Positions 5,909-6,034 of a stretch of DNA of 6,034 bases are shown piece after piece. The stretch covers positions 1 through 6,034 of the forward strand of contig UROD01000051.1 in NCBI GenBank assembly GCA_900549365.1, read 5' to 3'. The notes under the pieces are model-generated. The model did no database searches, was not told where the DNA came from, and was given only the letters and a program-made list of their open reading frames with translations. Each line of letters starts with the position of its first letter. The stretch's first letter is position 1. This DNA is from an uncultured Rickettsiales bacterium. GTDB lineage: Bacteria; Pseudomonadota; Alphaproteobacteria; Rs-D84. A program made the translations under genes and the position numbers.

Positions 5909-5936
5909 GTTCAGAGTTCAAAGTTCAGAGTTCATC
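5909..5936. repeat. Heptameric tandem repeat downstream of gpsA
   Basis: Four consecutive 7-base units start two bases after the gpsA stop codon: GTTCAGA, GTTCAAA, GTTCAGA and GTTCATC. The invariant core is GTTCA, and as with the left-end array the units alternate to give a 14-base superperiod (12 of 14 identical). No coding role is visible. Confidence 0.8.
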
Positions 5937-5975
5937 CGTCTCCGCTGATGCTGCGCCGCGATAAAAATTTTGTGC

Positions 5976-5987
5976 GTTGCGCGCAAC
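5976..5987. repeat. 12-bp perfect palindrome
   Basis: GTTGCGCGCAAC is its own reverse complement and is flanked by A/T-rich bases (AAAATTTT before, ATAAAATAAA after). In RNA it could form only a short hairpin, and no T-run follows in the plus direction, so it is not a convincing gpsA terminator. It may be part of the repeat mosaic that fills this spacer or a protein-binding site. Confidence 0.45.
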
Positions 5988-5997
5988 ATAAAATAAA

Positions 5998-6034
5998 CTG
6001 GATTGCCACGCGTCGCTGCGCTTGCTCGCAATGA
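5998..6034. repeat. REP-like palindromic intergenic element (cut by window end)
   Basis: The element begins CTGGATTGCC and ends GCAATGA, with inverted termini ATTGC (6002-6006) and GCAAT (6028-6032) around a GC-rich core containing GCGTCGCTGCGC. From general memory, the GGATTGC...GCAATGA layout resembles short dispersed palindromes in intergenic regions of several bacteria, including rickettsial genomes. It could fold into an imperfect stem-loop. The right edge may extend beyond the window. Confidence 0.6.

Noticed and set aside
1..6034. CRISPR array, tRNA, rRNA or integrase-type mobile element
   Set aside because: No spaced direct repeats of CRISPR form, no tRNA cloverleaf-like segment in the short spacers, and no transposase or integrase sequence was seen. 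The tandem arrays have no spacers.

Overview
The window looks like a chromosomal segment close to the replication origin of an alphaproteobacterium, probably one with a compact, moderately AT-rich, host-associated type of genome. The main evidence is the linkage of rsmG (gidB) with parA and parB, a classic origin-proximal neighbourhood in Alphaproteobacteria, together with the protein sequences. The exact order or genus cannot be set from this sequence alone. No stretch longer than about 300 bases lacks a gene.

Layout from left to right. Positions 1-63 hold a 7-bp-period tandem repeat and a strong intrinsic terminator abutting parB. Positions 61-1714 hold parA-parB on the minus strand, overlapping by 11 bp. 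Positions 1715-1885 are an AT-rich divergent spacer with a promoter in each direction and a degenerate parS-like palindrome. Positions 1886-2809 encode an exported protein of unknown family with an HExxH motif (HEVEH). Positions 2810-2841 are the convergent spacer, which contains most of a second parS-like palindrome. rsmG lies on the minus strand at 2842-3402. A 21-bp spacer with apparently overlapping back-to-back promoters follows. Positions 3424-5040 encode a membrane-anchored TPR protein, overlapping gpsA (5037-5906) by 4 bp. The right end (5907-6034) is a repeat-rich intergenic stretch with another 7-bp-period tandem repeat, a 12-bp palindrome and a REP-like palindromic element.

How the genes relate. 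ParA, ParB and the candidate parS sites would form the chromosome segregation module. RsmG methylates 16S rRNA. GpsA makes sn-glycerol-3-phosphate for phospholipids. The TPR protein and the HEVEH protein are predicted to act in the envelope or periplasm. On the minus strand the ancestral order rsmG-parA-parB can still be read, but the HEVEH gene has been placed between rsmG and parA in the opposite orientation, and the region upstream of rsmG (often mnmG) is occupied by the divergent TPR-gpsA unit.

Most interesting signals. (1) Two related TTTCA-YA-TGAAA palindromes, 13/16 and 12/16 matches to the canonical parS 16-mer, flank the inserted gene, while ParB itself has unusual residues in its DNA-recognition helix. 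(2) Three genes appear leaderless, and two of them share one symmetric -10 region. (3) Heptameric tandem repeats of different sequence but identical period follow both parB and gpsA. (4) An uncharacterised exported candidate zinc metallopeptidase sits inside the partition locus. I do not see a clear-cut new multi-gene defence or mobile system.
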